Assembly (NCBI GenBank): GCA_027009095.1
Contig: JALVDG010000417.1
Location: 1-21,066, forward strand
Direction: 5' to 3'
DNA: 21,066 bases
Source of the DNA: Thiotrichaceae bacterium
GTDB lineage: Bacteria; Pseudomonadota; Gammaproteobacteria; Thiotrichales; Thiotrichaceae
Shown here: in pieces, positions 1 through 7,179 of the stretch
Layout of the letters: every line of letters starts with the position of its first letter
Numbering within the stretch: position 1 is the first letter of the stretch
Notes under the pieces: model-generated
Seen by the model: only the letters and a program-made list of their open reading frames with translations
What the model was told of the DNA's origin: nothing
Database searches by the model: none
Program-made: the position numbers and the translations under genes

Positions 1-21
1 CCTGATAAAAAGATGAGATAA
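1..21 (+). CDS. possible 3' end of an upstream gene (6 codons and stop)
   Basis: Frame 1 reads six sense codons (P-D-K-K-M-R) and a TAA at 19-21, just before the MITE. In many gammaproteobacteria corC/ybeX lies directly upstream of lnt, so this could be its end, but six residues cannot identify a protein. The start lies outside the window. Confidence 0.2.
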   Translation, partial: PDKKMR

Positions 22-29
22 AATTTTGC

Positions 30-240
30 TAGCTTCTCATAACTTGCAGGTAGCCTTATAAAACAATAGTTTATAGTGTTTTACAAAATCAGAAATGATT
101 ATTTTTATAGCTAAATTTTATTTTTTCACTTTCTAAAAAGAAAAAATCAATGGTTTAGCTATGCTAAAAACCAAGGTGTCTATTTTTTATCCACTGCAAG
201 TTATTGATTTTAAACGTGCCTGTGGATTATGAGAAGTTAC
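30..240. mobile_element. MITE-like element, family 2, copy A
   Basis: This is a non-coding element of about 211 bp. It recurs in reverse complement at 16265-16476 with only about six mismatches (about 97% identity, same length). The ends are imperfect inverted repeats: TAGCTTCTCATAA on the left and the complement of GTAACTTCTCATAA on the right. A direct repeat AAAATTTTGC flanks it (20-29 and 241-250), consistent with a target-site duplication; if the element begins at 28, the duplication is 8 bp (AAAATTTT). No protein is encoded, so mobilisation would need a transposase in trans. It ends 62 bp before the lnt start codon. A weak promoter-like pair, TTGATT (204-209) and TATGAG (228-233) with an 18-bp spacer, points toward lnt. 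Confidence 0.75.
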
Positions 241-302
241 AAAATTTTGCTCCATTTCAATCCACCAGTCTTGTAACAGTGAAAAGGCTCAAATTAAATA
301 AT

Positions 303-1898
303 ATGAATAATTATTTCAATCGCTGGTTCTATTTATTAAGCTTTTTAGCAGGAGCAAGTCTGGTACTAGCCTTTGCGCCTATTGGCTTATATCCCATAGC
401 GTGGTTATCTCCTGCTATTTTATTTTATGCTTTAAGTCATGCTAGCAGTAAAAAAGAACATTTTTACATCACATGGCTCTATGGTATCGGCATGTTTGGC
501 ACGGGTACATCGTGGGTATTTTATGCCATGCACTTCTATTCCCGTGCTAGCATTCCTGTTGCAGGCACATTTACCACATTATTTGTCGTTATCATCGCGT
601 TAACTATCGGTTTATTTGGACTACTCGCCTACCTCTTTAGACGTCATAATAAATCGTTACGTTTATTATTTTTCTACCCCTTAGCTTGGGTCATTATTGA
701 GTGGTTTCGTGGCTGGTTTTTAACAGGATTCCCTTGGCTTTACCTTGGCAATAGCCAACTAGATTCCGTATTAGTCCATATCGCACCAATAACAGGCGTA
801 CTAGGTGTGAGCTTGTTATGCGCCCTACTCGCTGGAGCTATTGCAAACTTATTAAGTTTAAAACCTGCAAATAAAATAGTTTGGACGAATAATCCAAACG
901 CTAATCATCTCAAAGTAAAGCAAAAGTTTAGATATATCCCTCAATTTTTATCTCTCGTTATCATCGTATCCATTGTCTTAGGAGCATGGTATAGCAAAAC
1001 AATAGACTGGACACAGCCACAAGGCGAAGCTATTAAAGTCAGCTTAATTCAAGGCAATATTCCACAAGAAAAAAAATGGCTACCCGAAAACAAGAAACCC
1101 ACATTAGATTTATATAAAAAACTTACCCAAGAAAATTGGGATAGTGACTTAATTATCTGGCCAGAAACGGCAATTCCCGATCTTTTTGCAAATAATATGA
1201 GGGATTTTATTATCCCTCTACAAGAAGAAGCGAAAGCCACTCATACTGACTTATTATTAGGTGCTTTTTATCAAAATGAACAAGGCAAAATAGAGAATAG
1301 TGTTCTAGCTTTGACTCAAAATGGGCGTGACATATATTCTAAACGCCATCTTGTTCCTTTTAGTGAATATATTCCTTTACTAGGCTATCTGCGTTGGTTA
1401 AATGAATGGGTACAAATGCCCTCAGATAATTTAACTGCTGGCACAGGCCCTACTACCTTAAATTTATCAAATCATATTGCTCAATTATCTATCTGTTATG
1501 AAGATGCTTTTGCAAGCGAAAATCTACAAGGTTTACCTCTCGCTAGTATGCTAATCAATGTCAGTAACGATGGTTGGTTTACAGGCTCAATAGAGCCTCA
1601 TCAGCACATGGAAATCGCCAGAATGCGAGCGATAGAGACAGGTCGTTATTTACTACGTTCAACCAATATAGGCGTTTCAGGCGTTGTGAACACAAAAGGC
1701 GAGTTAGTCGCAACAGCACCACCTTATACTACCACTGTTATTAGCCATAAAATACAAGCTTTTACAGGGAAAACTCCCTTTATGATATGGGGAAACTGGG
1801 GGGTTATTAGTTTGATATTTTTATTATTAGCACTTGGGTATTATATAACAGCTCCCCAAAAAACTGATTCTCTCCCCCTTAAAAATTTAGCACATTAA
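303..1898 (+). CDS. lnt: apolipoprotein N-acyltransferase Lnt
   Basis: Lnt is an inner-membrane enzyme that adds the third acyl chain to the N-terminal cysteine of lipoproteins, completing their maturation before Lol sorting. From the ATG at 303 the protein has 531 residues, close to the family's usual length (about 510). An N-terminal multi-spanning membrane region covers about residues 10-230 and includes the conserved W-F-R-G-W-F-L-T-G-F-P-W stretch. A periplasmic nitrilase domain follows. The family's Glu-Lys-Cys triad is visible as E288 (IIWPETAIPD), K347 (SKRHLVPFSEY) and C398 (SICYEDAF). A last membrane helix lies near the C-terminus. The frame stays open upstream to a TTG at 204, but that stretch runs into the MITE, so the ATG at 303 is preferred although its Shine-Dalgarno is poor. 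The gene converges on the SulP gene with only 6 bp between stops. Its substrates would include BufA2, PilW and BamB encoded nearby. Confidence 0.95.
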   Translation: MNNYFNRWFYLLSFLAGASLVLAFAPIGLYPIAWLSPAILFYALSHASSKKEHFYITWLYGIGMFGTGTSWVFYAMHFYSRASIPVAGTFTTLFVVIIALTIGLFGLLAYLFRRHNKSLRLLFFYPLAWVIIEWFRGWFLTGFPWLYLGNSQLDSVLVHIAPITGVLGVSLLCALLAGAIANLLSLKPANKIVWTNNPNANHLKVKQKFRYIPQFLSLVIIVSIVLGAWYSKTIDWTQPQGEAIKVSLIQGNIPQEKKWLPENKKPTLDLYKKLTQENWDSDLIIWPETAIPDLFANNMRDFIIPLQEEAKATHTDLLLGAFYQNEQGKIENSVLALTQNGRDIYSKRHLVPFSEYIPLLGYLRWLNEWVQMPSDNLTAGTGPTTLNLSNHIAQLSICYEDAFASENLQGLPLASMLINVSNDGWFTGSIEPHQHMEIARMRAIETGRYLLRSTNIGVSGVVNTKGELVATAPPYTTTVISHKIQAFTGKTPFMIWGNWGVISLIFLLLALGYYITAPQKTDSLPLKNLAH

Positions 1899-1904
1899 CT
1901 TTGG

Positions 1905-3452
1905 TCAGCCTAACTTATCATCTGCAACGTGATACTTTGGATCTTCGACCATATTCACCTCAACTAAATCACCTGCTTTTTTAAGTAAGCTAGTGCATTC
2001 AGGTGATAGATGAATGAGGTGTAAGCGTTTATTGGCACGTTCATAACGTTCGGCTAATTTATCAATAGCCTCAATAGCAGAGTGATCGGCAACACGAGAG
2101 TCTTTAAAGTCTACTGTCACATCGTCCGTATCATCTCTTGGGGTGAATAATTCCTGAAAATTATGTACCGAGGCAAAGAATAGCGGACCATGTAGCTCGT
2201 ATACTTTATCACCCATTCTATTAATGCGTGTAGTGACATTAATTTCTTTGGCATGATTCCAAGCAAAGACTAACGCAGAGAGGATAACACCGACTATAAC
2301 GGCTAAAGCCAAGTTATCAGATATCACTGTAATTAATGCCACAGAAATACCAATAAAAATATCAGCCAGAGGTACCTTACCAAATAGTCTAAGGCTTCCC
2401 CATTCAAATGTACCAATAACCACCATAAACATCACACCAACTAATACAGCAATAGGTATCTGTTCGATTAGCTCAGAAGCCTGCATAATAAAGAGAAGTA
2501 AAAACAGTGCGGCAGTAATGCCTGATAAGCGTCCACGTCCACCAGAGCGTATATTAATAATACTCTGCCCTACCATTGCACACCCCCCCATACCACCAAA
2601 TACACCTGTAACACTATTAGCAACACCTTGACCAATACATTCACGATTTGGTTGACCTCGAGATTCGGTTAATTCATCAATTAAGTTCAAGGTAAGTAGA
2701 CTTTCGATCAACCCAACCAACGCCATAACAACCGCATAAGGGAATACAATCTTCAGTGTTTCCCAATTAAATGGCACATCAGGCAGATGAAAAGGAGGGA
2801 ATGTACCTTTAATAGATTCAATATCACCCACTGAACGTGTATCAATATTTAGATAATGTGATAATCCAAGCGTTATCAATGTACCAATGATAATTGCCGC
2901 AAGTGTTGACGGAATAAAGGTAGTAAGGCGAGGTAAAAATTTGATGATAGCCATCGTAAGCGCAATTAAAGCCAGCATAATGTATAGCGTGGAGCCTGTA
3001 ACCCACTCTTTTGTTCCATCAGGCAACTCTACTTTAAAGTGCTCTAACTGAGCAAGAAAGATAACCATCGCCAGACCATTAACAAACCCTAAAAATACAG
3101 GATGAGGAACAAGACGAATAAACTTCCCGAGTTTTAATATACCAAAAAGTATCTGTATTGCCCCCATGACCACAACGGCAGCAAAAAGATATTCAGCCCC
3201 ATGTTGTAAAACTAATGAACCAACAACAACAGCAATAGCCCCCGTTGCACCTGAGATCATACCAGGTCGACCGCCAATCATAGCGGCAATAAGACCAACC
3301 GTGAAAGCGGCATATAACCCAACAATAGCAGGTAAATGTGCCAATATGGCGAAAGCAACAGCTTCTGGGACTAATGCTAAAGCAACGGTTAGACCTGAAA
3401 GTACATCATTTTTAATGTTAGCCGTTGAATTTTCGGTGATAATCTTAAACAT
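1905..3452 (-). CDS. SulP family inorganic anion transporter with STAS domain
   Basis: This is a secondary transporter of the SulP/SLC26 family in the inner membrane; members carry sulfate, bicarbonate or other anions. From the ATG at 3452 it has 515 residues (a TTG two codons upstream would give 517). Many hydrophobic segments fill about residues 20-400. The typical SulP blocks are visible: LVPEAVAFAILA and GLYAAF near the N-terminus, then PNREC-IGQG and GGMGGCAMVGQS, followed by a G-G-R-G-R-L-S-G motif. A cytoplasmic STAS domain follows (about residues 410-505) with the loop DFKDSRVADHSAIEAI. The sequence style resembles the BicA-like bicarbonate branch, but substrate cannot be fixed from sequence. 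It diverges from the bufferin genes and converges on lnt; no functional link to either is evident. No clear ribosome-binding site is seen. Confidence 0.9.
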   Translation of the reverse strand: MFKIITENSTANIKNDVLSGLTVALALVPEAVAFAILAHLPAIVGLYAAFTVGLIAAMIGGRPGMISGATGAIAVVVGSLVLQHGAEYLFAAVVVMGAIQILFGILKLGKFIRLVPHPVFLGFVNGLAMVIFLAQLEHFKVELPDGTKEWVTGSTLYIMLALIALTMAIIKFLPRLTTFIPSTLAAIIIGTLITLGLSHYLNIDTRSVGDIESIKGTFPPFHLPDVPFNWETLKIVFPYAVVMALVGLIESLLTLNLIDELTESRGQPNRECIGQGVANSVTGVFGGMGGCAMVGQSIINIRSGGRGRLSGITAALFLLLFIMQASELIEQIPIAVLVGVMFMVVIGTFEWGSLRLFGKVPLADIFIGISVALITVISDNLALAVIVGVILSALVFAWNHAKEINVTTRINRMGDKVYELHGPLFFASVHNFQELFTPRDDTDDVTVDFKDSRVADHSAIEAIDKLAERYERANKRLHLIHLSPECTSLLKKAGDLVEVNMVEDPKYHVADDKLG

Positions 3453-3767
3453 GGACAATATTTACATAGACTTATAAAAAAGGGCGATTATGCCGTATTT
3501 AAATATGAATTAAGAGCTAATTCTTAAGATTTATTCCAAATAATATAAGCAACTGCAAACACAAATCAGACCGATAATAAAATAATAAAAAGTGAAAGAA
3601 GTAATAAATGAGCTTGCTTGCCGTTTAATGCAATAAATACACATCCAAAATAAAAATATAATCGTAGTTAACCGTGCTAGTACATCAACCACGTTATGTA
3701 ACTATCAAAACCCTCGCATGTAAAATGCTTGGAAATAATTAACGCATAAATATTAGGAGTTAAAAAA
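3453..3767. other. divergent intergenic region between sulP and bufA1
   Basis: This AT-rich region of 315 bp has no convincing ORF. It must hold the promoters of both sulP (minus) and bufA1 (plus). A small hairpin TTAAGA-N6-TCTTAA lies at 3510-3527. Before bufA1 a TAAAAT (3721-3726) could serve as a -10, with GTAACT 17 bp upstream, but that is not a consensus -35. An ECF-like pair, AACC (3670-3673) and CGTTA (3692-3696), has an 18-bp spacer. Neither is strong enough to call. A clear Shine-Dalgarno GGAG precedes the bufA1 ATG. Confidence 0.4.
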
Positions 3768-4046
3768 ATGAGTAAAAACAATCTTATTACTAGTGCAGCA
3801 ATCACAGGAATCGTTGCTCTAGGTATGGTTGCAGCAAGTTCTTCGGCTATTGCTGGAAAGCCCGGAATGGAAAAATGTATGGGTATTGCTAAAGCTGGAC
3901 AGAATGACTGTGGAACAAGCAAACATGCTTGTGCAGGAATGTCTAAAGTAGATGGTGATGCAGAAGAATGGCTATATGTTCCAAAAGGGACTTGTAACAA
4001 AATTGTGGGAGGAACCGTTAAGCCTGAAAAAAAGAAAGCTAAGTAA
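3768..4046 (+). CDS. bufA: bufferin precursor BufA1 (DUF2282), periplasmic form
   Basis: Bufferins are ribosomally made peptides whose cysteines are modified by an MNIO enzyme; characterised members bind copper and protect the cell from it in the periplasm. This 92-residue precursor has a Sec signal peptide (hydrophobic about residues 6-28) with likely signal peptidase I cleavage after A-I-A (residue 29). The mature part carries four cysteines, C37, C48, C55 and C76, in the DUF2282 pattern EKC-N10-C-N6-C and a C-terminal PKGTCNK. The tail is lysine-rich. GGAG precedes the ATG with good spacing. A second precursor with almost the same core begins 237 bp downstream, before bufB and bufC. The high-quality ribosome-binding site, absent from bufA2, suggests this is the more strongly translated form. 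Copper as ligand is inferred from the family, not visible in the sequence. Confidence 0.88.
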   Translation: MSKNNLITSAAITGIVALGMVAASSSAIAGKPGMEKCMGIAKAGQNDCGTSKHACAGMSKVDGDAEEWLYVPKGTCNKIVGGTVKPEKKKAK

Positions 4047-4056
4047 ACCTGAATGT

Positions 4057-4099
4057 AAGTACCCGCGCAAATTAATCTAACAATTTTATGCGGGTACTT
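4057..4099 (+). terminator. hairpin after bufA1, possible terminator or attenuator
   Basis: A perfect 10-bp stem, AAGTACCCGC (4057-4066) with GCGGGTACTT (4090-4099), encloses a 23-nt AT-rich loop. It starts 10 bp after the bufA1 stop. There is no proper U-tract, so it may be a leaky terminator or an mRNA 3'-end stabiliser that sets the ratio of bufA1 to the downstream genes. Confidence 0.45.
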
Positions 4100-4133
4100 A
4101 AATAAATACATTCATCAAATTGATAAAAATATA

Positions 4134-4275
4134 GTAGCTACTCGACTTGCCTTCTATTTTTCCCATTTTCGGTGTTAAAAGTGCTCATTTATACGTATAA
4201 ACTCCGCTCTATTGCCTTGAACTCAAACAAAATAGAACACAATCTAAGCAGTTACTGATTATACTGAGTAATTAA
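4134..4275 (+). mobile_element. MITE-like element, family 1, copy 1
   Basis: This is a 142-bp palindromic element, 5' end GTAGCTACTC and 3' end TGAGTAATTAA. Internal arms CTTCTATTTT and AAAATAGAAC are inverted. At the centre is a perfect palindrome TTTATACGTATAAA (4188-4201). The flanks AAAATATA (4126-4133) and AAAATACA (4276-4283) match at 7 of 8 positions, which fits an 8-bp target duplication. The right duplication abuts the bufA2 ATG. A -10-like TATACT (4260-4265) lies in the right arm. Its orientation is the same as the copy at 9559-9699. Confidence 0.75.
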
Positions 4276-4283
4276 AAAATACA

Positions 4284-4589
4284 ATGAATAAAACAAACAA
4301 TGCAGGTACATCTTTTGGGGCTATTGCCATTACTTCACTTTTATTAACCGCTTGTGGAGGCGATAAAACCGCCACACAAACAACGGATACCAGCGCAACA
4401 ACGGACAAAGCAGGTATGGAAAAATGCATGGGTATTGCTAAAGCAGGTCAAAATGATTGTGGCACTAGTCAGCATGCTTGTGCAGGAATGTCTAAAGTAG
4501 ATGGTGATGCAGAAGAATGGATTTATCTGCCCAAAGGTACTTGTAACAAAATTCCAGGGGCTAAAATTAAACCTAAAAAAACATCATAA
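4284..4589 (+). CDS. bufA: bufferin precursor BufA2 (DUF2282), predicted lipoprotein
   Basis: This second bufferin precursor has 101 residues. Its core matches BufA1 at 44 of 47 positions from G-M-E-K-C to G-T-C-N-K-I, with cysteines C48, C59, C66 and C87. The N-terminus is unrelated to that of BufA1: a short hydrophobic stretch ends in a lipobox L-T-A-C with the acylated cysteine at residue 24. Residue +2 is Gly rather than Asp, which by E. coli Lol rules predicts the outer membrane. A Thr/Ser/Asp/Ala linker (about residues 27-42) separates anchor from core. The inference is a membrane-tethered copy of the same copper-binding core. There is no clear Shine-Dalgarno; the MITE ends 8 bp before the ATG. 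The stop codon is directly followed by the bufB ATG, which shows it belongs to the same operon. Confidence 0.87.
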   Translation: MNKTNNAGTSFGAIAITSLLLTACGGDKTATQTTDTSATTDKAGMEKCMGIAKAGQNDCGTSQHACAGMSKVDGDAEEWIYLPKGTCNKIPGAKIKPKKTS

Positions 4590-5417
4590 ATGTCTATATT
4601 ACACTCATCAATACATGGCTGTGGCATAGGCTTACGTAGCCAGCATTTTGCCTATATTGCTGAACACCAGCCTAATGTTCCTTGGTTTGAGATTCTTAGT
4701 GATAATTATTTAATTGAAGGCACAGTGCAACGTGAATTTGTCCAACAAATTCGACCAGACTACCCAATTACTTTTCATGGCGTAGGCTTATCAATCGGCT
4801 CGGTGGAACCACTCAATAAAGACTATCTAAAACGTTTAGTAAAGCTTAAAAATGAACTAGAACCAGCATGGATTTCTGATCACTTATGCTGGACTTCCGC
4901 ACATGGTTACAATACCCATGATCTTATTCCCCTTCCCTATACTCCCGATGTCGTTAATCATATTGTTGAGCGTATTTTGCAGGTACAAGATACCTTAGGA
5001 GAGCGATTAGTTATTGAAAATGTATCCAGCTATATGCAATTTAAAGATAGCAACATGACAGAGTGGGAATTTATCAATCAGGTAGTTGAAAAAAGTGACT
5101 GTCACTTATTATTAGATGTTAATAATATTTATGTCAGTGCAATTAACCATCATTTTTCAGCGGAAGATTATCTCCTTGCATTGCCTGCAAACCGCATAAA
5201 AGAAATACACCTAGCAGGCTATGAGGACAAACAAACGCATCTATTAGATACCCATAGCCGCCCTGTAACAGAGCCAGTTTGGGACTTATTTGCAAAAGCT
5301 GTTAAGCATGTCGGCGATGTACCTGTATTAATCGAATGGGACAATGATATTCCTGAATTTTCACGTTTGCTACAAGAAGCAGATACTGCAAAACAAATAC
5401 AACAGCAAAATTTATGA
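4590..5417 (+). CDS. bufB: MNIO family enzyme BufB (DUF692), bufferin maturation
   Basis: BufB belongs to the multinuclear non-heme iron oxidases (DUF692), TIM-barrel enzymes that oxidise cysteines of RiPP precursors such as methanobactin and bufferins. The 275 residues are the full family length. Candidate metal ligands lie in conserved blocks: H63 in TFHGVGLSIGS, D97-H98 in WISDHLCW, E143 in VIENVSSYM, D176 and N178-N179 in LLLDVNNIYVSAINH, H207 in IKEIHLAGYE and E249 in LIEWDNDIPEF. It starts at the base after the bufA2 stop and overlaps bufC by 4 bp (ATGA). With no Shine-Dalgarno of its own, translation is probably coupled to bufA2. The substrates should be the cysteine cores of BufA1 and BufA2. 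It acts in the cytoplasm before export, as known for the family. Confidence 0.93.
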   Translation: MSILHSSIHGCGIGLRSQHFAYIAEHQPNVPWFEILSDNYLIEGTVQREFVQQIRPDYPITFHGVGLSIGSVEPLNKDYLKRLVKLKNELEPAWISDHLCWTSAHGYNTHDLIPLPYTPDVVNHIVERILQVQDTLGERLVIENVSSYMQFKDSNMTEWEFINQVVEKSDCHLLLDVNNIYVSAINHHFSAEDYLLALPANRIKEIHLAGYEDKQTHLLDTHSRPVTEPVWDLFAKAVKHVGDVPVLIEWDNDIPEFSRLLQEADTAKQIQQQNL

Positions 5418-6172
5418 TATTAAAAGAGTTACAATATGATTTTGTCGGTGCCTTTTTTGGTGCTGATATTGATGCAGATAAGTACATTGTTAGTGATGAC
5501 CAATTAACAGCAAAACAACGTTTTGGTATTTATAAAGGCAGTGTTCACGGCGTGCTAACCCAAGCACTTTCAGATATATACCCTGTTTGCAAAGAATTAG
5601 TCGGTGATCGTTTTTTTGATCATGTAAGCAGTCTCTACATCAATCAAAATCCACCTACAAGTGCTCTCTTTGCTGATTTTGGAGGACAGTTCAGTGACTT
5701 TTTACGTCATTTCGAAGCGGCTAAATCAGTCGAATATCTAGCAGATACTGCCCAATTAGAATGGCTACGTCATAAAGCGTGGCATAGCAAAAATCAAGAA
5801 GCTTCCGATTTTACCACTTTAGGCAACTACACAGAGCAACAACAAATGGGAATGCGCTTTGCACTTCCAGAAACAGCCTCATTGCTACAAACAGACTACC
5901 AAGTAGAGCAACTTTGGCAAGCACACCAAAAAGGGAGTGATATAAAATTAACTGAAATTGATCTATTTCGGCATCTAAACCTATTAGTCTGGCGTATTGA
6001 TTACACGATACACATGCAAGAATTAAGCACTTTACAAATTGAATTTCTAACCGCAGTACAAGAACAAACACCGTTATCATCATTAGCAGAGCAATTTACA
6101 GAGCATTTATCCGAGTTACTTAGTACATCACTAAAAAATGGCTGGATAAGATCGTTTCATCTAGGAGTATAA
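5414..6172 (+). CDS. bufC: BufC, DUF2063 partner protein of the MNIO enzyme
   Basis: This 252-residue protein has the N-terminal DUF2063 domain (about residues 1-100), often annotated as a putative DNA-binding domain. The pattern RFGIYKGSVHGVLTQALSDIYPVCKELVG followed by FADFGGQFSDFL is typical. In bufferin and related MNIO operons this partner is thought to present the precursor peptide to the DUF692 enzyme rather than to bind DNA. The start overlaps the bufB stop (ATGA), giving translational coupling and a likely fixed ratio to BufB. No membrane segment or signal peptide is seen, so it should be cytoplasmic with BufB. The C-terminal half (about residues 110-252) is less conserved and contains a W-R-I-D-Y-T segment. 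Confidence 0.9.
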   Translation: MILKELQYDFVGAFFGADIDADKYIVSDDQLTAKQRFGIYKGSVHGVLTQALSDIYPVCKELVGDRFFDHVSSLYINQNPPTSALFADFGGQFSDFLRHFEAAKSVEYLADTAQLEWLRHKAWHSKNQEASDFTTLGNYTEQQQMGMRFALPETASLLQTDYQVEQLWQAHQKGSDIKLTEIDLFRHLNLLVWRIDYTIHMQELSTLQIEFLTAVQEQTPLSSLAEQFTEHLSELLSTSLKNGWIRSFHLGV

Positions 6173-6176
6173 TAAT

Positions 6177-6623
6177 ATGAAAAAATTTCTCGCAGGGTTT
6201 TTAATGGGTGATTGCACCCCAATGAATTTAGTGCTTAAACCTCTTCTATTACTCGGTTTTCGCCTTTATGTCGCACAAGTCTTTTTTATGTCGGGGCTTA
6301 CAAAAATAAAAACATGGTCATCGACACTTTCATTATTCGAATATGAATACAATGTCCCTGTTTTACCACCACAAATAGCCGCTTACATGGCAACCGCAGG
6401 AGAACTTATTTTACCTGTCGCTTTAGTGATAGGATTATTCAACCGCCCTGCTGCTTTAGGCTTATTTATACTTAATTTAGTTGCCGCGATTTCGTATCCA
6501 GATATCAGTACAGCAGGAATGAAAGATCATATAATTTGGGGAACTATGCTAGCGGTATTATTTACCTTTGGTCCTGGTACTTTCTCGATCGATAAAATAT
6601 TAAGTAACCGCTGGAAAAGCTGA
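6177..6623 (+). CDS. DoxX family membrane protein of the bufferin operon
   Basis: This 148-residue DoxX-type protein has about four membrane helices. The family segments F-R-L-Y-V-A-Q-V-F-F-M-S-G-L-T-K and T-A-G-E-L-I-L-P-V-A-L-V-I-G-L are visible. DoxX genes commonly follow MNIO/DUF2063 pairs; in bufferin operons the gene is sometimes called bufD. Its biochemical role is unknown, though membrane redox chemistry is a reasonable guess. AGGAG lies 9 bp before the ATG, and the gene starts 4 bp after the bufC stop. Its TGA stop is made by the first bases of a truncated MITE, so the C-terminus may have been altered by that insertion. Confidence 0.9.
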   Translation: MKKFLAGFLMGDCTPMNLVLKPLLLLGFRLYVAQVFFMSGLTKIKTWSSTLSLFEYEYNVPVLPPQIAAYMATAGELILPVALVIGLFNRPAALGLFILNLVAAISYPDISTAGMKDHIIWGTMLAVLFTFGPGTFSIDKILSNRWKS

Positions 6624-6687
6624 GCACTTTTAACACCGAAATTGGGCAAAATAGAGCTCAATCTGAACGGTTATGCTGAGTAGTTAC
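6621..6687 (-). mobile_element. truncated MITE, family 1, copy 4
   Basis: This is about half of the family 1 element in reverse orientation. It has the inner block GAGCACTTTTAACACCG, the arm CAAAATAGAG, and the terminus CTGAGTAGTTAC. The other half is missing at the doxX side. The variant CGGTGTTAAAAGTGCTCA (complement strand) is shared with copy 1 (4134-4275) but not with the other two copies. It fills the whole gap between the convergent doxX and GNAT genes and contains both stop codons. It may act as a two-way terminator. Confidence 0.65.
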
Positions 6688-7166
6688 AGCTTCTTTTCCA
6701 TAAAAATAGCCTGCCCACATTCTGGTACAAGCTGGTAGCCTTCAAAACCAAAATTTTTATAGGCGGTTTTAGCAACAATATTATTGTCTAATACTTCTAA
6801 TGTTAGTTTACAACACCCCAAGTCATTCGCTAGTTGCTCTACTTTCTCAAACATTTTACGCGATAAACCTTGTCCTCTATATGGCTCATCGACTACTACG
6901 TCGTGGATATTTAGCAGCGGTTTACAAGCAAAGGTGGAAAAGCCTTCTATTACATTGATTAAACCTGCTGGAGTATTATCTACAAAGGCCAAGATGACAT
7001 GCACTGCGTCACGTTTTTGGATTTCTGCCGCTAAGTTTTTTTTTGTATACTCTGAGAGTTCTTCAGCACCTCCCATTGGGTCTTGAGCATATTGATTAAG
7101 AAGATATATAAGTGCTTCTGCATGTTCTTGCTTGCTAAGATTTGCTTCAAAAACATCTACTTTCAT
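6684..7166 (-). CDS. GNAT family N-acetyltransferase
   Basis: This 160-residue protein has one GNAT fold. The acetyl-CoA binding motif A is visible as IHDVVVDEPYRGQGLSRKMF (R-G-Q-G-L-S loop, about residues 89-105). Motif B follows as NDLGCCKLTLEVLDNN-VAKTAYKNFGF near the C-terminus. The substrate is unknown; members acetylate proteins, antibiotics or small amines. It lies 13 bp downstream of pgsA and is probably the last gene of uvrC-pgsA-GNAT. AAAGG lies about 10 bp before the ATG. Its TAA stop lies inside the terminal repeat of a truncated MITE, so the last residues may have changed on insertion. Confidence 0.88.
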   Translation of the reverse strand: MKVDVFEANLSKQEHAEALIYLLNQYAQDPMGGAEELSEYTKKNLAAEIQKRDAVHVILAFVDNTPAGLINVIEGFSTFACKPLLNIHDVVVDEPYRGQGLSRKMFEKVEQLANDLGCCKLTLEVLDNNIVAKTAYKNFGFEGYQLVPECGQAIFMEKKL

Positions 7167-7179
7167 TTCTTTGCTACCT

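Noticed and set aside
204..302. Upstream TTG start giving a 564-residue Lnt
   Set aside because: The added residues are coded partly by a MITE and do not resemble an Lnt N-terminus; the ATG at 303 gives normal length.
3667..3726. ECF sigma promoter for the bufferin operon (AACC and CGTTA)
   Set aside because: Spacing of 18 bp and weak matches; bufferin operons elsewhere can be ECF-controlled, but this sequence alone does not show it.
3677..4111. Open frame of 144 codons on the minus strand opposite bufA1
   Set aside because: It is antisense to a well-supported bufferin gene and the product has no recognisable family.
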